From NCBI GenBank assembly GCA_031266875.1, contig JAISAE010000030.1, positions 1 through 33,345 of the forward strand: a stretch of 33,345 nt of DNA. Direction: 5' to 3'. The notes beneath the pieces were generated by a model. That model was given only the letters and a program-made list of their open reading frames with translations, was not told where the DNA came from and did not search any database. Below are positions 32,497-33,345 of this stretch, piece by piece; within the stretch, counting starts at the first letter, position 1, and every line of letters starts with the position of its first letter. The position numbers and the translations under genes are program-made. The DNA comes from Treponema sp. (lineage in GTDB: Bacteria; Spirochaetota; Spirochaetia; Treponematales; Breznakiellaceae).

Positions 32497-32850
32497 TTAG
32501 ACTTCTTTTCCAGTCTTTGTAACTGTAAGTATTTTCATCCCTAGCATTTCCGCAACTTGTTTTTGTGTCATGTTGGAATTAAGTCTATAGTTTCTTAATA
32601 ATACTGCCAATGCAATTTCAGGTTCAACCTGAATTTCTATTATATTCTTTTTTATATCCAGAGAGGTATCGGGTAATGGAAATATAATTTTTGAGTCAAT
32701 TGGTTCTTCAAGAAATAAATTCAATGCTTCTTCACAGTTTTCATATAATTCCTCTTGAGTATCCGCTTGAGTAATACAACCATTCAATTCTAAGCATTCA
32801 GCCCAAAATCCAGCCCTTTCTTTATGTACCTTAAAGTGATATTTCATCAT
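32497..32850 (-). CDS. hicB: HicB-type antitoxin, C-terminally frameshifted
   Basis: Antitoxin partner of HicA. Residues 1-75 form the HicB partial RNase-H-like fold (HFKVHKERAGFWAECLELNGCITQADTQEELYENCEEAL). A helix-turn-helix begins at about 95 (NMTQKQVAEMLGM) but then continues as KILTVTKTGKEV and stops. If one A of the AAAA run (plus-strand TTTT 32532-32535) is skipped, the frame reads KYLQLQRLEKKSNPLH, the expected continuation of such HTH domains, before another stop. The DNA-binding end is therefore frameshifted and truncated. The start ATG at 32850 overlaps the hicA stop by 4 bp; GGAGG is better spaced for the ATG at 32847. The toxin-binding N-terminal domain is intact. Confidence 0.85.
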   Translation of the reverse strand: MMKYHFKVHKERAGFWAECLELNGCITQADTQEELYENCEEALNLFLEEPIDSKIIFPLPDTSLDIKKNIIEIQVEPEIALAVLLRNYRLNSNMTQKQVAEMLGMKILTVTKTGKEV

Positions 32851-33035
32851 TTTCCTCCCTCGTTTTTTAATCTCTTCAATAATTTTTGTTCCAAGCCCTT
32901 CTTCAATTCTTTATGCATAGGTATAGTTTCACGTAAATTCCCCTTTCCAATTTTGACGTGCGACCCTTTTTGAGAAATTTCAATCCAGCCAGCTTTTTTA
33001 AATTGCTGGAGTATTTCTTTACCACTCAAGGGCAT
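32847..33035 (-). CDS. hicA: HicA-type mRNA interferase toxin
   Basis: A 62-residue toxin of standard HicA size, a double-stranded-RNA-binding-like fold that cleaves mRNA. The sequence runs SGKEILQQFKKAGWIEISQ then KGSHVKIGKG with the catalytic His26 in the G-S-H-x-K/R signature, followed by TIPMHKELKKGLEQKLLKRL. All hallmark residues are present, so the toxin looks intact. It precedes hicB with a 4-bp overlap, the usual toxin-first order. There is no ribosome-binding site, and the predicted start point lies at the ATG, suggesting leaderless translation. The locus is more AT-rich than the rest of the window, consistent with transfer. Confidence 0.9.
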   Translation of the reverse strand: MPLSGKEILQQFKKAGWIEISQKGSHVKIGKGNLRETIPMHKELKKGLEQKLLKRLKNEGGK

Positions 33036-33042
33036 ATATTAT

Positions 33043-33071
33043 ATGATACCAACTATATTTGGTTTTGTCAA
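33043..33071 (-). promoter_or_regulatory. hicAB promoter
   Basis: On the minus strand TTGACA (33071-33066), 17 bases and TATCAT (33048-33043). Seven bases further is 33036, immediately before the hicA ATG at 33035, so the transcript would have no or almost no leader. A second hexamer TATAAT (33043-33038) is too far from the -35 and would start inside the gene. Confidence 0.65.
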
Positions 33072-33089
33072 GTGATTTGCCATATTTTT

Positions 33090-33345
33090 TCATTTTTTTA
33101 ACGATTTTATGTAAAATGGATTTCGCATAACAGGACTAAGTGCGACAACTTGTGTAATCGTGTTCCATAGCGTGCAACCATGTGAATATCTTATTATACC
33201 ATAAGGACTTACGTCAAGCCCTTGTGAGATAGGGTGAGATAGAATTCCATGGCGTGAATAACTTTCAAAAGATATTGCTGTCATATCTGCTGTCAATTTG
33301 GCCTTAATACAGTCATTTTTTGAAAAATCGTTACCTAATGTAGAA
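33090..33345 (-). CDS. Unknown ORF, partial at window edge
   Basis: A minus-strand frame open from the right edge to a TGA at 33090, at least 84 codons, upstream of hicA. The visible C-terminal part contains FESYSRHGILSHPISQGLDV and YGIIRYSHGCTLWNTITQVV, ending NPFYIKSLKK. I do not recognise it. Absence of stops over 255 bases in AT-rich DNA gives modest support; the true start would lie outside the window. Confidence 0.35.
   Translation of the reverse strand, partial: STLGNDFSKNDCIKAKLTADMTAISFESYSRHGILSHPISQGLDVSPYGIIRYSHGCTLWNTITQVVALSPVMRNPFYIKSLKK

Overview
The window looks like a chromosomal segment of a host-associated Treponema (Spirochaetota). The evidence is a giant membrane-anchored coiled-coil protein of the spirochaete type, many lipoproteins with spirochaete-style lipoboxes (SAC, GAC, MAC, TGC), LPP20-like and CsgG-like envelope proteins, long homopolymeric G/C tracts, and roughly balanced base composition by eye. 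Species is not assigned; termite-gut treponemes would fit.

Layout. 1-7.5 kb is housekeeping: clpS-clpA on the minus strand, a divergent Eis-like acetyltransferase, then a minus-strand operon (TatD-family hydrolase, small CsgG-like secreted protein, TGS/uridine-kinase-like nucleoside kinase) with a clear promoter. A tRNA-Asp (GTC) has its own promoter and terminator. 7.9-13.7 kb is a minus-strand envelope cluster: a CsgG-like domain fused to an outer-membrane barrel, a fibronectin-III lipoprotein, a 19-unit array of 21-bp repeats, and two LPP20-like proteins. Its head carries an 18-bp G/C tract where a promoter -35/spacer would lie. 14.4-20.0 kb is one 1867-residue coiled-coil gene with an exact 80-residue Trp period, followed by a cupin and citrate synthase. 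Convergent to these lie an integral membrane protein and apt.

23.1-25.0 kb is unstable-looking accessory DNA: a coiled-coil/PD-(D/E)XK protein lies between perfect 20-bp inverted repeats, followed by a REP-like array, a near-consensus promoter, a 17-bp C tract and a second, unrelated 21-bp array. 25.0-32.5 kb holds an uncharacterised soluble protein and then lipoproteins with Asn/Gly/Asp linkers. They share modules, and two gene-tail relics record tandem duplication and C-terminal replacement. The right end is an AT-rich hicAB locus whose HicB DNA-binding domain is frameshifted, plus a partial unknown ORF.

The strongest leads are: (i) a possible length-variable promoter for the CsgG/barrel operon; (ii) the 21-bp-period arrays, one built of mini-palindromes that switch orientation midway; (iii) the nuclease-like gene between 20-bp inverted repeats, one of which contains the apt -35 element; (iv) the exact 80-residue repeat in the giant coiled coil; (v) fossil evidence of module shuffling among the lipoproteins. 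No complete insertion sequence, prophage or CRISPR array is visible.
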